NCBI GenBank assembly: GCA_003150405.1
Contig: QAMM01000010.1
Coordinates: 134,274 to 198,273, forward strand
Length of the DNA: 64,000 nucleotides
Direction: 5' to 3'
Source: Clostridiales bacterium
GTDB taxonomy: Bacteria; Bacillota; Clostridia; Oscillospirales; Ruminococcaceae
The position numbers and the translations under genes are program-made. The first letter of the stretch is position 1, and every line of letters starts with the position of its first letter. This document shows, in pieces, positions 8,801 through 15,907 of this stretch. The notes under the pieces were generated by a model. That model saw nothing but the letters and a program-made list of their open reading frames with translations. It made no database searches and was not told where the DNA came from.

Positions 8801-9460
8801 CTGGTGAGAACCACGAGTTGCCGGATGCTCCGGATTCAGTGCATGGTCACGGAACGCTTTGATGGCATCCCAATCCGCCATTTCGGCGAGATCGTCGTAA
8901 TCCCAGGTCTCGATCTTCTGGATCTCGTGGGAGGTGCGGAAACCGTCAAAGAAGTTGATGAACGGTACGCGGCCCTTAATGGTTGCCAGATGGGCAACAG
9001 CAGAAAGGTCCATGACCTCCTGCGGGTTGGTCTCAGCCAGCATGGCGAAACCGGTCTGACGGCAGGCGTAAACGTCCGAATGGTCACCGAAAATGTTCAG
9101 CGCATGGCTTGCAACGGTACGGGCCGAAACGTGGAAAACGCTCGGCAGAAGCTCACCAGCAATCTTATACATATTCGGAATCATGAGAAGAAGGCCCTGG
9201 GAAGCGGTAAAGGTGGTGGTCAGCGCACCGGCTGCAAGGCTGCCGTGCACGGCGCCCGCCGCACCTGCCTCAGACTGCATCTCAATAACATTTACCTGGG
9301 TGCCGAAAATATTTTTGGTACCAACTGCACTCCACTGGTCAACGCTGTCAGCCATCGGGCTGGACGGCGTGATGGGGTAAATGGCGGCAACTTCTGTGAA
9401 TGCATAAGCGACATGAGCGGCAGCGGTATTGCCGTCCATGCTTTTCATCTTTCTTGCCAT
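5885..9460 (-). CDS. nifJ: Pyruvate:ferredoxin (flavodoxin) oxidoreductase
   Basis: Single-chain 1191-residue enzyme that oxidises pyruvate to acetyl-CoA and CO2 and reduces ferredoxin. All domains are present in the usual order: N-terminal pyrimidine-binding domain with the YPITPSSPMAD loop, transketolase-C-like domain, CoA-binding and gamma domains, and a 2x[4Fe-4S] ferredoxin domain with CIQCNQCAYVCP and CMGCGVCVNVCP. The C-terminal TPP domain follows, with GGDGWAYDIG and NTGGQ. Cysteines in CAGC and CNCEAC can hold the proximal cluster. The start at 9458-9460 has GGAGG eight bases upstream; a longer in-frame start 14 codons earlier lacks one. It is central to the fermentative metabolism and is next to pduL. 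Confidence 0.97.
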   Translation of the reverse strand: MARKMKSMDGNTAAAHVAYAFTEVAAIYPITPSSPMADSVDQWSAVGTKNIFGTQVNVIEMQSEAGAAGAVHGSLAAGALTTTFTASQGLLLMIPNMYKIAGELLPSVFHVSARTVASHALNIFGDHSDVYACRQTGFAMLAETNPQEVMDLSAVAHLATIKGRVPFINFFDGFRTSHEIQKIETWDYDDLAEMADWDAIKAFRDHALNPEHPATRGSHQNGDIFFQNREACNKYYDALPAIVEEYMDKVNEKIGTNYKLFNYYGAPDAERVIIAMGSICDVAEEVIDYLTAKGEKVGLVKVRLYRPFVPAKLLEAIPATAKHIAVLDRTKEPGALGEPLFLDVVTALREAGNNANVIGGRYGLGSKDTPPSSVFAVFDELAKAEPKPRFTLGINDDVTYLSLEEKPSPNTAAEGTTECKFWGLGGDGTVGANKNSTKIIGDHTDKYIQAYFQYDSKKTGGITVSHLRFGDKPIKSPYYINKADFVACHNPSYVIKGFKMVNDVKPGGIFMINCQWSDEELDHHMPAEAKRYIAQNNIQLYTINAIDKAIEIGMGKRTNTILQSAFFALANIMPAEDAIKYMKEAAKKSYSKKGDAVVEMNYKAIDAGKDALHKVEIPASWADAKDVAEDVQLAGNPATVKMVKEIMEPVSKMDGDSLPVSAFVDHVDGQFEQGASAYEKRGVAVTVPEWNPETCIQCNQCAYVCPHATIRPFALTADEVAKAPSSIKTKQMIGKGCENYQFAMTVSPLDCMGCGVCVNVCPTAAKGTLKMVAQESQLDQQPVFDYCVENIRKKDGMMPETTVKGSQFNQPLLEFSGSCAGCAETSYARLITQLFGERMFISNATGCSSIWGGPAATSPYTTNKASGHGPAWANSLFEDNAEHGFGMYLGQKAIRDSLAEKTRALIAVDYAYAGLKEAAQAWLDTMNDGKANADATEKYVAALEDAVVDGCNCEACVLGREILSKKQYLVKKSVWIFGGDGWAYDIGFGGLDHVIAAGEDVNIMVFDTEVYSNTGGQASKASQIGQVAQFAAAGKAIGKKSLAEIAMSYGYVYVAQIAMGANQAQTIKAITEAEAYHGPSIIIGYAPCEMHGIKGGMTNCQAEMKKAVEAGYWNMFRYNPALKAEGKNPFTLDSKPATADYKDFISNETRYNRLKLSFPERANELFDEAAEHAKAQYDHLVKLQKLYGTEE

Positions 9461-9534
9461 TTTGTTTCCTCCTGTTTGTTTTCTCAACACAAGCCCCGGC
9501 ACGGAATATGCCAGGGCATGTTATGTCGATTTAA

Positions 9535-9563
9535 ATTTTATCACGTTTTTTAGGGCTTGTAAA
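9535..9563 (-). promoter_or_regulatory. Promoter of the PFOR gene
   Basis: TTTACA, a 17-base spacer, and TAAAAT on the minus strand, about 75 bases before the start codon. Confidence 0.7.
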
Positions 9564-9854
9564 GGGATATTGCCAATAATTTATCATACTGGTACGGATT
9601 GTCTTAAACGGGCGCGGTAAGGGCCTGCGGCCGCCATGCGGGCGAACAGTTTCCGCCCGATTTGTGGTATTTGAAATCCTGACGTTCAGCGCAAAACAAC
9701 CCGCTTTTTCCGTTTCTGCGATTTTACCGAACCCCTCCGGCGCCACTGGAGCATCCGCTCTCCTCCGCCCGAGAACCGACTGCCGGATTTCCCGCAGTTT
9801 TTTCTCCCCATGCCGGCGCAGATGCGCTCGTTAGCGGTTTCTGAACCAGATTAA
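9564..9854. other. Intergenic stretch with no recognised gene
   Basis: About 290 bases upstream of the PFOR promoter. All frames are broken within short distances and no RNA or repeat was recognised. It precedes a short open tail (9855-9977) that may be a gene remnant. Confidence 0.4.
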
Positions 9855-9977
9855 AAAGCTGGATTCCTCGATTCAGATACCTATCTCGTCAACCGTCAAG
9901 ACCGCGCAACGCTGGAAGCGCTGGAACAGAATATGACGGGGCTTGATTTACAAGTAAAGCATGGGCCGATTCGGTAA
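9855..9977 (+). pseudogene. Possible C-terminal gene remnant (40 codons)
   Basis: An open frame between two stops encodes 40 residues with a protein-like composition, including DRATLEALEQNMTGLDLQ, and ends four bases before a strong hairpin terminator. It has no start codon or ribosome binding site of its own. The position just before a terminator suggests the leftover 3' end of a lost gene. The family was not recognised, and a chance open frame of this length is also possible. Confidence 0.25.
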
Positions 9978-9978
9978 A

Positions 9979-10011
9979 AAACGTGTGCAAGTTGCACACG
10001 TTTTTTGTTTT
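9979..10011. terminator. Strong hairpin terminator
   Basis: Stem ACGTGTGCAA / TTGCACACG with a 1-2 base centre, flanked by A and T runs on both sides, so it could stop transcription in both directions. No intact gene ends here on the plus strand. Confidence 0.7.
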
Positions 10012-10190
10012 TAAGCACAGATTATAATAGTTACATACCGTAACCAAACCTGTAAAATTTTCCTATTACTAAAAAGTATTTGTATACATTTGATGTTTAT
10101 GTTAAAATTTATCCATAATGTACAGGCATATATAAAGGAACGCGGAATCGTTGCAAACGAAAATGATTTGCTCAATAACTCCAAAGCCTC

Positions 10191-10481
10191 ATGTTGTCTT
10201 TTATGATGCGCTACGTTAGGAATTGTGGTAGTGAGCGTTCAACGGCCTTTTTTGAGAGCTTGAATAATTCCGTGGCAACTCCTTACGCTACTTATAATCC
10301 TTTAGCAGCCAGAGATTATGCCCACAAATGGTATAGCGAACACGCCATGATTATAACCGCTTATGATTCGGCCGGCAAAGACTTTAAACTGTCAGGGCAT
10401 ACCAATCCAAGAAAAGACTACGCTTTGCTGACCATACTATCCACCAGCGGTTATAACGCAGTTGACTTTTATCTCTTTTAG
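10191..10481 (+). CDS. Hypothetical protein (96 aa), possibly the remnant of a longer gene
   Basis: An open frame of 96 codons with no good ribosome binding site before its ATG; a second in-frame ATG lies five codons later. The product is soluble-looking, with no signal peptide or membrane segment. The stop is 14 bases before the next start, whose ribosome binding site immediately follows it, so the two could be translated together. No family was recognised. The absent ribosome binding site and AT-rich surroundings leave open that this is a truncated gene. Confidence 0.35.
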   Translation: MLSFMMRYVRNCGSERSTAFFESLNNSVATPYATYNPLAARDYAHKWYSEHAMIITAYDSAGKDFKLSGHTNPRKDYALLTILSTSGYNAVDFYLF

Positions 10482-10495
10482 CAGGTGAAAGAAAG

Positions 10496-10795
10496 ATGAA
10501 ACCTAATACAAAGGTCTTTCTTTTTTCGGTTGCCGCTTCGGTAATGCTTATCGCTATTTCTATAGCGTTTGGATGGATACAAAAACCATTGGCAATTCAT
10601 ATCGCGCATATCCACGTCTGGACTCATCATATTGATAAAGGATTCACCTTTTACAAAAGCGCTGAATTTGTACCGGGTATGGGCTGTTATAGCGTTGCTT
10701 TTGAAAACGGACAGGGTGAAGAGCTGCATATTTCTGTGGAACCATACCAGTTTCCCATCCGTGTATCGTTTGATTCCATCAATAGCCCTGTTTAA
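10496..10795 (+). CDS. Small exported or membrane-anchored hypothetical protein
   Basis: A 99-residue product with a short basic N-terminus and a hydrophobic segment (about residues 7-26) that could be a signal peptide or anchor. A ~70-residue His- and aromatic-containing domain follows (IAHIHVWTHH near 36-45). AGGTGAAAG precedes the ATG at proper spacing. It is immediately downstream of another small hypothetical gene in an AT-rich patch. No family was recognised. Confidence 0.5.
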   Translation: MKPNTKVFLFSVAASVMLIAISIAFGWIQKPLAIHIAHIHVWTHHIDKGFTFYKSAEFVPGMGCYSVAFENGQGEELHISVEPYQFPIRVSFDSINSPV

Positions 10796-10959
10796 TATCT
10801 CAATCAACTCTTATTTACATACTATGAGCTCCGAATTGGCGATGCATTTCCTACAGCAAAAAGGATTTTGATATCTGCAAAGTGTTATCAAGTTTGTGTT
10901 GATTACCTCACGGACTTATCCGACACAAGAGAACCGTATCCACCGAAGGAGAACCAATA

Positions 10960-10986
10960 AAAAGCCGCCCCTCATGGGCGGCTTTT
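10960..10986. terminator. Bidirectional terminator
   Basis: Stem AAGCCGCCC / GGGCGGCTT with a 5-base loop and flanking A and T runs. It lies 12 bases past the stop of the leftward flavodoxin-fold gene and also closes the rightward small genes. Confidence 0.85.
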
Positions 10987-10998
10987 GGTTTGTTGGGC

Positions 10999-11541
10999 TT
11001 ACAGCTTTTCGCAGAGGTGTTTTGCTGAAGCGCGAATAGCCTCCAGCATATAGCCGCGTGAAAACCGGGTGATGGGCAGGCGGTCGCGTGCTACCATGCC
11101 GATGTGGCTGCAAATCTCCTCCATGTTGAGCATGCAGTAGGAGGTGCCGCGGCCGGAGCCGCCCGCCGCCGCGACAAAAATGCAGGGCTTTTCCTTCAGG
11201 GCGTGGTTGTGTACGGTTTCCATCCGGCGGATGCGGTCCATCAGCGCCTTCAGAGGCTCGGAAAGGTCGTGCCAGTAGACTGGGGTGATAAAGACGACAG
11301 CTTCGGCCGCGATCATTTTTTCATAGACGGCGGCGAGATCGTCGTTGATGACGCAGCTTCCTTTTTCCTTGCAGTCGCCGTAGCTGCTGCCGCAGACCCG
11401 GCAGCGCTGGATTTCCAGCGAATTCAGCTGGATGGGCTCGGCTTCCCGGCCCGCCTCAAGGATACCGGCAACGGCAGCGTCCTTACATGCGGCGGTTAAA
11501 CCATCGGAATTGGGACTGGCCCAAATGACAGGGATTGACAT
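10999..11541 (-). CDS. Flavodoxin-fold NAD(P)H-dependent FMN reductase family protein
   Basis: A 180-residue protein of the NADPH-dependent FMN reductase / iron-sulfur flavoprotein type, likely a cytosolic flavin-dependent reductase. It opens with a beta strand and SPNSDGLT phosphate-binding loop (residues 8-15). Cysteines in CRVCGSSYGDC are followed by the family motif ITPVYWHDLSEPLKALMDR. ATG 11539-11541 was chosen because GAGGTG lies just upstream; longer frames extend into noncoding sequence. Two further flavodoxin-fold genes occur at 51889-53018. The electron acceptor is unknown. Confidence 0.82.
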   Translation of the reverse strand: MSIPVIWASPNSDGLTAACKDAAVAGILEAGREAEPIQLNSLEIQRCRVCGSSYGDCKEKGSCVINDDLAAVYEKMIAAEAVVFITPVYWHDLSEPLKALMDRIRRMETVHNHALKEKPCIFVAAAGGSGRGTSYCMLNMEEICSHIGMVARDRLPITRFSRGYMLEAIRASAKHLCEKL

Positions 11542-11740
11542 AACACGCACCTCACATTTGTTAAACTGGTAGAGATCTTTACTAATATACGGCCAGACAT
11601 CCGCAGAAAGACCAGACAGGCTGTAAACGCCGTCTCGCCCGGAAAACGCCTGCCTTTGGTGGAAAGCATAAGTTTCTATGGGCTTCCCGCCGGAAAGCGA
11701 CAAAAACAGCTGCAAACTTTGTGTTTCTTCCGTATGACGG

Positions 11741-11769
11741 TTTACAACACCTTTTAATAATGGTATAAT
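11741..11769 (+). promoter_or_regulatory. Sigma-A promoter of the 98-residue conserved protein gene
   Basis: TTTACA (11741-11746), 17-base spacer, TATAAT (11764-11769), about 100 bases before the start codon. The rest of the 330-base divergent gap (11542-11872) shows nothing else recognisable. Confidence 0.75.
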
Positions 11770-11872
11770 AAACTATCAATACTGGATAAGTTGGCTTTAT
11801 GAATGGATGAAGCTGAACCGGGCGTGTTCCCAAAAAACCCGGCGTTTGGATTGAATGAAAAGGAGGAAGATT

Positions 11873-12169
11873 ATGGCTGAACAGCAATCTGCATTTTTTA
11901 CTTATAAAGGAAAACCTCTGGTCCGCAAAGGGGATACCATCTACTACGGCTCGATGGGGGATGATTACGTTGTCATGCTGAACGTACAGTCCCACACCAA
12001 AGAGGGCGACCTCGACCTAGCGGATAACGTAACCGTCCAGCTCATGCACACCGACACTACCATTAACCCAATGGATATCGTGGTCAAAAAAGCCGAGAAA
12101 AAGGGCTTGTATCAGGCGCTGGACATTGCGAGCATCTGGCTTGAACGCGCGTTGGAAGGCGGAGAATAA
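11873..12169 (+). CDS. Conserved small protein of unknown function
   Basis: A 98-residue soluble protein of mixed alpha/beta character ending in a helical segment (about 78-95). It has no signal peptide, membrane segment or recognised catalytic motif. ATG 11873 has AGGAGGA six bases upstream. The strong promoter, ribosome binding site and terminator show a well-expressed single-gene unit. The sequence resembles small conserved Clostridia proteins with no assigned role; I do not assign one. Confidence 0.75.
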   Translation: MAEQQSAFFTYKGKPLVRKGDTIYYGSMGDDYVVMLNVQSHTKEGDLDLADNVTVQLMHTDTTINPMDIVVKKAEKKGLYQALDIASIWLERALEGGE

Positions 12170-12181
12170 TTTCAGCATCCA

Positions 12182-12215
12182 TCCCCTGGCGTCCTTTTGG
12201 CGCCCGGGGATTTTT
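12182..12215 (+). terminator. Terminator after the 98-residue protein gene
   Basis: A 12-pair stem starting TCCCC and closing GGGGA with one mismatch, followed by TTTTT. Confidence 0.82.
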
Positions 12216-12597
12216 CTGCCAGACGGCCGATGCTCCCCTGCGCCTTCATGATTGTTTCTATTTTAACACATGCCGAAACAGGATGGAAGCACAGCGAAAC
12301 GAATTTCGCATTTCTTGTGCCGCCGACACTGCATTTGCACCATTTTTCCGCATCTGCATATTATAACAGTGAACATAGAATTTATTTTCCGTTTTCCGCC
12401 CAGACACAGCGAGAATAGCATGGTTTTGCCTCCTCATAATGGTAAGCGCCCCGCAGGACTCTCTACCCTGCGGGGCGCTTATTGTTACATACCGCTGCAA
12501 CGCCCATTCGGGACAGACCGGAATACCGCCGATTCTCCCTTATAACGCTTCCGCTATTGCCCTCTCATAATTATACGGTTCGTTCTGGATTTTCCCG
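12216..12597. other. Intergenic stretch with a strong GC-rich hairpin
   Basis: No gene was recognised in this ~380-base stretch. It contains a perfect 14-base inverted repeat, AAGCGCCCCGCAGG (12444-12457) with its complement at 12467-12480. No long T run follows on either strand, so it may be a remnant terminator or the end of an unrecognised small RNA. Confidence 0.45.
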
Positions 12598-12626
12598 TTG
12601 ACATCCCTTTCCGTCTGTGCTATTCT
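12598..12626 (+). promoter_or_regulatory. Promoter of the GntR regulator gene
   Basis: TTGACA (12598-12603), 17-base spacer, TATTCT (12621-12626). The predicted transcription start falls in the palindrome-rich sequence listed next. The leader to the start codon is about 170 bases. Confidence 0.75.
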
Positions 12627-12628
12627 AT

Positions 12629-12650
12629 TGGTACAAACTTGTATATACCT
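12629..12650. promoter_or_regulatory. Candidate operator at the GntR-gene transcription start
   Basis: The sequence from GGTACAAAC to GTATATACC has a GGTA...TACC dyad and an internal 8-base palindrome, GTATATAC. GntR/HutC regulators often bind short AT-rich dyads of this kind. Its place at the expected +1 would allow autorepression. This is inference from position and symmetry only. Confidence 0.35.
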
Positions 12651-12804
12651 GTTAGACATAAAACCAACCAATTCCATGTTTTTGCCGTATATGATTTGAC
12701 CAAGCAACATGCCTGCCGCATTACCGTATGAGATGACTGACGGCGCGGAGACAAATGCCCATCCAGCCGAGAGCTGGGGTGCGGAGGTGGAAAGGAGGAT
12801 GCAG

Positions 12805-13545
12805 ATGACTGGAAGTTTGGACCGCCAGAGCCCGCAGCCGCTTCATTTGCAGTTTGAAGAACTTTTGCGGGAGCAGCTTGACAACGAGGAATGGCCGGTG
12901 CACTCCTGCATCCCGTCGGAAAACGAGCTCAGCCGCCGGTACGGCATCAGCCGGATGACGGTGCGCGCCGTGCTGACCCGGCTGGTGGACGCGGGCCTTT
13001 TATACCGGGTACCGGGCAAAGGCACCTTTGTGGCGGAGCCCAAGATTGTAAGTCGCCCCCTCTCCCAAATGGGAATTACCCAGCAGCTCGAGCAGATGGG
13101 CTACGAAACCACCACCAGGGTCATCAACATCGGGATTGTTTCCTGCCCCTCCAAAATCGCAAGACGGATCGGCGTCAAAGCTGGAGAGGATGTTTACACC
13201 ATCAAGCGGCTGCGGTTTGTCAAAGGCGAGCCGCTCTCCATCCACACCTCCTATATCCCGCTCAGCCTGTGCAGCGACTTGGAAATGCAGGACTTTGAGC
13301 ACAACCAGCTCTGCGACATTATGGAACAAACCTACCACTATGAAATTGTCCGGCGGTGCGAAACGCTGGAATCCACCACCGCTTCGCTGGAGGAAGCGGA
13401 GCTTTTAGAGGTCAAACCGGCTTTTCCACTGTTGCTGCTCAACACCACTATGTATACCCACGGCGACCGGCCCATCGAGTGCTCGGTGGTGGTCTTTCGC
13501 GGGGACAAATTTAAAATCAAGCTGGAATTCAACAAGGGAATATAG
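12805..13545 (+). CDS. GntR-family transcriptional regulator (HutC/UTRA type)
   Basis: A 246-residue regulator with an N-terminal winged helix (about 8-75, including IPSENELSRRYGISRMTVR) and a C-terminal UTRA ligand-binding domain (about 95-240). UTRA domains sense sugars, sugar phosphates or related small molecules. ATG 12805 was chosen because AAAGGAGG is six bases upstream; an ATG two codons earlier touches the binding site. It is divergent from nothing but directly precedes the sugar operon on the same strand, so it most likely controls that operon. The ligand is unknown. Confidence 0.9.
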   Translation: MTGSLDRQSPQPLHLQFEELLREQLDNEEWPVHSCIPSENELSRRYGISRMTVRAVLTRLVDAGLLYRVPGKGTFVAEPKIVSRPLSQMGITQQLEQMGYETTTRVINIGIVSCPSKIARRIGVKAGEDVYTIKRLRFVKGEPLSIHTSYIPLSLCSDLEMQDFEHNQLCDIMEQTYHYEIVRRCETLESTTASLEEAELLEVKPAFPLLLLNTTMYTHGDRPIECSVVVFRGDKFKIKLEFNKGI

Positions 13546-13573
13546 TAAGAACGGGGCGGCGGATGAAAGCCCC

Positions 13574-13595
13574 AAAAAGCCGCTTCTGCTTTTTT
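13574..13595 (+). terminator. Weak terminator-like hairpin after the GntR gene
   Basis: AAAAAGC / GCTTTTT with a 7-base loop followed by more T. The stem is low in GC, so partial readthrough into the kinase gene is possible. Confidence 0.35.
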
Positions 13596-13761
13596 CGAAG
13601 CGCACGCATTTTTACGCGGCGCGTTACATTTCATATATGCGTTTGCCCGGCGCCCGTGCTGAGCAACTGCCTGCCGTCCGAATTCAGCAGACGGCAACCC
13701 AGACAGCATACCAAACTTGATTCTATTACAAATACGAACCAACACAAAAAGGAGTGCAGCT

Positions 13762-15087
13762 ATGAAAGTATTATCCGTCGATTTTGGAACCTCCTCGGTC
13801 AAGCTTTCGGTGGTGGACGATCAGCTCAACATTCTGGATTCCGCCAAAGTGTCCTACCAGCTCCGGGTGACCAACGGTGACTGGATTGAGCTGGACGGCG
13901 ACGTGCTGTTTGACGCAATGCTCGAAGGCATCCGCAAGCTCGGGAAGCACGCGGAGGAAATCGAGCTCATCGGGTTTGACACCTTCTCCCCTTCCATGAC
14001 CTTTATGGACGCCGAGGGCAACGCCCTGCACCCGGTGCTCACCCACCTCGACCGGCGCAGCAAGGAGCAGACCCAGGAAATCCTTCGGGTGATGGGCAAG
14101 GAAAAATTCCAGAGCATCACCGGCATCCAGCCGTTTACCGGCGGCGCTTCGGTGACTTCGGTGCTTTGGATGAAGGAAAACCGGCCCGACGTTTTTGAGC
14201 CCGCAGTCAAGCTCGGCCACCTAAATACATACATCTATAAACGGCTGACCGGCGTCTGGGCAACCGACCCGACCAACGCTTCGATGACCGGCATGTATGA
14301 GACGGTCACCGGAAAAGGCTGGTCGGAGGAGATCTGCGGCACCTTCGGCATCCCGATGGAAAAGCTGCCGCCCATCATGGAGGCGGGCACCGTTGCAGGA
14401 AACCTCAAGCCTAAAGTGGCAGAAGCCTGCGGGCTGAAGGCAGGCATTCCGGTTGCGCTTGGCGGCAACGACGCGGCGACCGCACAGGTGGGCGCCGGGA
14501 ACACCAAATCCGGCGAGATTTTAAACATCTCCGGCAGCAGTGAAATGGTTTCCATCCTCTCAGACACGCCGAAGGTCAACGACAAGTATTACCTGCGCTG
14601 TTCCGCAACGCCGGGCCTGTGGCAGATTTTCGCCATCACGGCAAGCGGTTTTGCCCTTGACTGGTTCCGCGAGGAATTTTACAAGGATATGGACGCCCGC
14701 ACCTTTTTTGACAAAGAGATGCCGGACGTTATTGCCCACAATCTGAACACCACCGAGGTCGGCTTCCTCCCCTACATCGCGGGCGACCGGCAGAGCCTGG
14801 AACCGAAGCGCGGCGCCTTCACGGGGCTGACCTTGCAGGCAACCCGCAAGGATTTTCTGGCGGCAATTTTCCTCGGCATCCATCAGCCGATTCAGGAGAC
14901 CATTGCGCTTGCCGAGGAATTCCTCACCCTGAACAAAACCATCAAGCTCACCGGCGGCATGGTGGACGACGCCTTTTTGCAGATTAAGCACAAGCTCTTC
15001 CCTGGCTATGAATTCACCGTCAAGCCGGACTGCCCGGTGCTCGGCAACGTTGTGCTGGCGCTGGAGGGGCTTAAGCGGGCGAAGTAG
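13762..15087 (+). CDS. FGGY-family carbohydrate kinase
   Basis: A 441-residue ATP-dependent sugar kinase, in the family of xylulokinase, gluconokinase and glycerol kinase. The N-terminal phosphate loop VDFGTSSVKL is at residues 5-14; GGNDAATAQVGAGN in the middle and LTGGMVDDAFLQIK near residue 400 are the ATPase-fold hallmarks of the second domain. ATG 13762 has AAAAGGAG eleven bases upstream. It is the first enzyme gene of the operon. It would phosphorylate a ketose, polyol or acid sugar before the RpiB-like isomerase and transketolase act. The substrate cannot be read from sequence; at 441 residues it is shorter than typical xylulokinases (about 490). Confidence 0.88.
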   Translation: MKVLSVDFGTSSVKLSVVDDQLNILDSAKVSYQLRVTNGDWIELDGDVLFDAMLEGIRKLGKHAEEIELIGFDTFSPSMTFMDAEGNALHPVLTHLDRRSKEQTQEILRVMGKEKFQSITGIQPFTGGASVTSVLWMKENRPDVFEPAVKLGHLNTYIYKRLTGVWATDPTNASMTGMYETVTGKGWSEEICGTFGIPMEKLPPIMEAGTVAGNLKPKVAEACGLKAGIPVALGGNDAATAQVGAGNTKSGEILNISGSSEMVSILSDTPKVNDKYYLRCSATPGLWQIFAITASGFALDWFREEFYKDMDARTFFDKEMPDVIAHNLNTTEVGFLPYIAGDRQSLEPKRGAFTGLTLQATRKDFLAAIFLGIHQPIQETIALAEEFLTLNKTIKLTGGMVDDAFLQIKHKLFPGYEFTVKPDCPVLGNVVLALEGLKRAK

Positions 15088-15168
15088 CCTTAAGGAAAAG
15101 GCGCTTCCCCCGAGCACAAACTCCAGCGGGATTCTCAATTGTCCCGCATTTGGGAAAGGAGCAGCGAA

Positions 15169-15618
15169 ATGCAGATCCGGCGAGCAACCGAAAACGATAC
15201 GGATGCACTGTTTGAAAATCGCGTTCGCTTTTTAACGGAGGATTTACGGCAGGCGTTTCCAGACGCTTTGCACAAACGCCTGAGGGAATACATCCGGCTG
15301 CACACGGCGGACGGACGTCTCATCAGCGTAATTGCGGAGGAGAACGGCTGTATTGCCGCCTGCGCCATGCTCAACCTTTACGAGAGCTACCCAACAGCCG
15401 CGAACCCAGGCGGCAGGATTGGGCACCTGTTCAACGTCAATACCCGGCCGGCGTTCCGCCGCAAAGGGCTTGCCGAGGCGGTTGTAAGACAGCTCTTACA
15501 GGAGGCAAAGGCGGCGGGCGCGGGGATCATCACACTGGATTATACCAAACAAGGCAAACCGCTCTATGAAAAGCTGGGCTTTGAACATGCGGAGCACGAT
15601 ATGCAACTCATCCTGTAG
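15169..15618 (+). CDS. GNAT-family N-acetyltransferase
   Basis: A 149-residue acetyl-CoA-dependent acyltransferase. The acetyl-CoA pyrophosphate loop region is FNVNTRPAFRRKGLAEAVV, followed by the C-terminal motif with YEKLGF. ATG 15169 is preceded by AAAGGAG; an earlier in-frame start lacks a binding site. It sits 81 bases after the kinase gene, inside the sugar operon, but such enzymes are often passengers. Acceptor substrate unknown. Confidence 0.85.
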   Translation: MQIRRATENDTDALFENRVRFLTEDLRQAFPDALHKRLREYIRLHTADGRLISVIAEENGCIAACAMLNLYESYPTAANPGGRIGHLFNVNTRPAFRRKGLAEAVVRQLLQEAKAAGAGIITLDYTKQGKPLYEKLGFEHAEHDMQLIL

Positions 15619-15847
15619 CCCTCCCCCGTTCAGCGGCAGAACCGCATCGGCTACAGGCGGCCTTTCGGGCTTGGAACCCGTATACTGCTCTGAAAAATCA
15701 TTTTGGCTTTGCGCTGTGGAAGAAACCGGCGCTCGTCCAAACGCCGTCTGCGTGCTGTCATCGCTGAAAAAATCAGCCCTTTCTTTTTGGTACTTTCGCA
15801 GTGACTTCCGCGCGTACCACCTGAATAAAGGGCACTGATACCCAACT

Positions 15848-15865
15848 AAAACCGGAAACGGTTTT
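15848..15865. promoter_or_regulatory. Inverted repeat upstream of the RpiB-like gene (candidate operator)
   Basis: AAAACCG (15848-15854) and CGGTTTT (15859-15865) around GAAA, 43 bases before the next start codon. It could be a repressor site or small hairpin. The 289-base gap around it (15619-15907) holds no recognised gene and could house an internal promoter. Confidence 0.35.
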
Positions 15866-15907
15866 ACATAAACAACCACAATCAAACACACTGAAGGAGG
15901 AACCACC

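Larger units (their letters stand above)
10012..10958. other. AT-rich patch carrying two small hypothetical genes
   Basis: By eye this ~950-base stretch is clearly richer in A and T than the genes on either side, and it is bounded by two terminators (9979-10011 and 10960-10986). It contains the two small genes listed separately and a gene-free tail from 10796. The composition suggests acquired or decaying DNA, but no integrase, transposase or flanking repeat was seen. Confidence 0.45.

Noticed and set aside
5924..9553. A 1209-codon open frame on the strand opposite the PFOR gene
   Set aside because: It is a codon-bias shadow: the real PFOR has all catalytic motifs, a ribosome binding site and a terminator, and the antisense product matches no domain.
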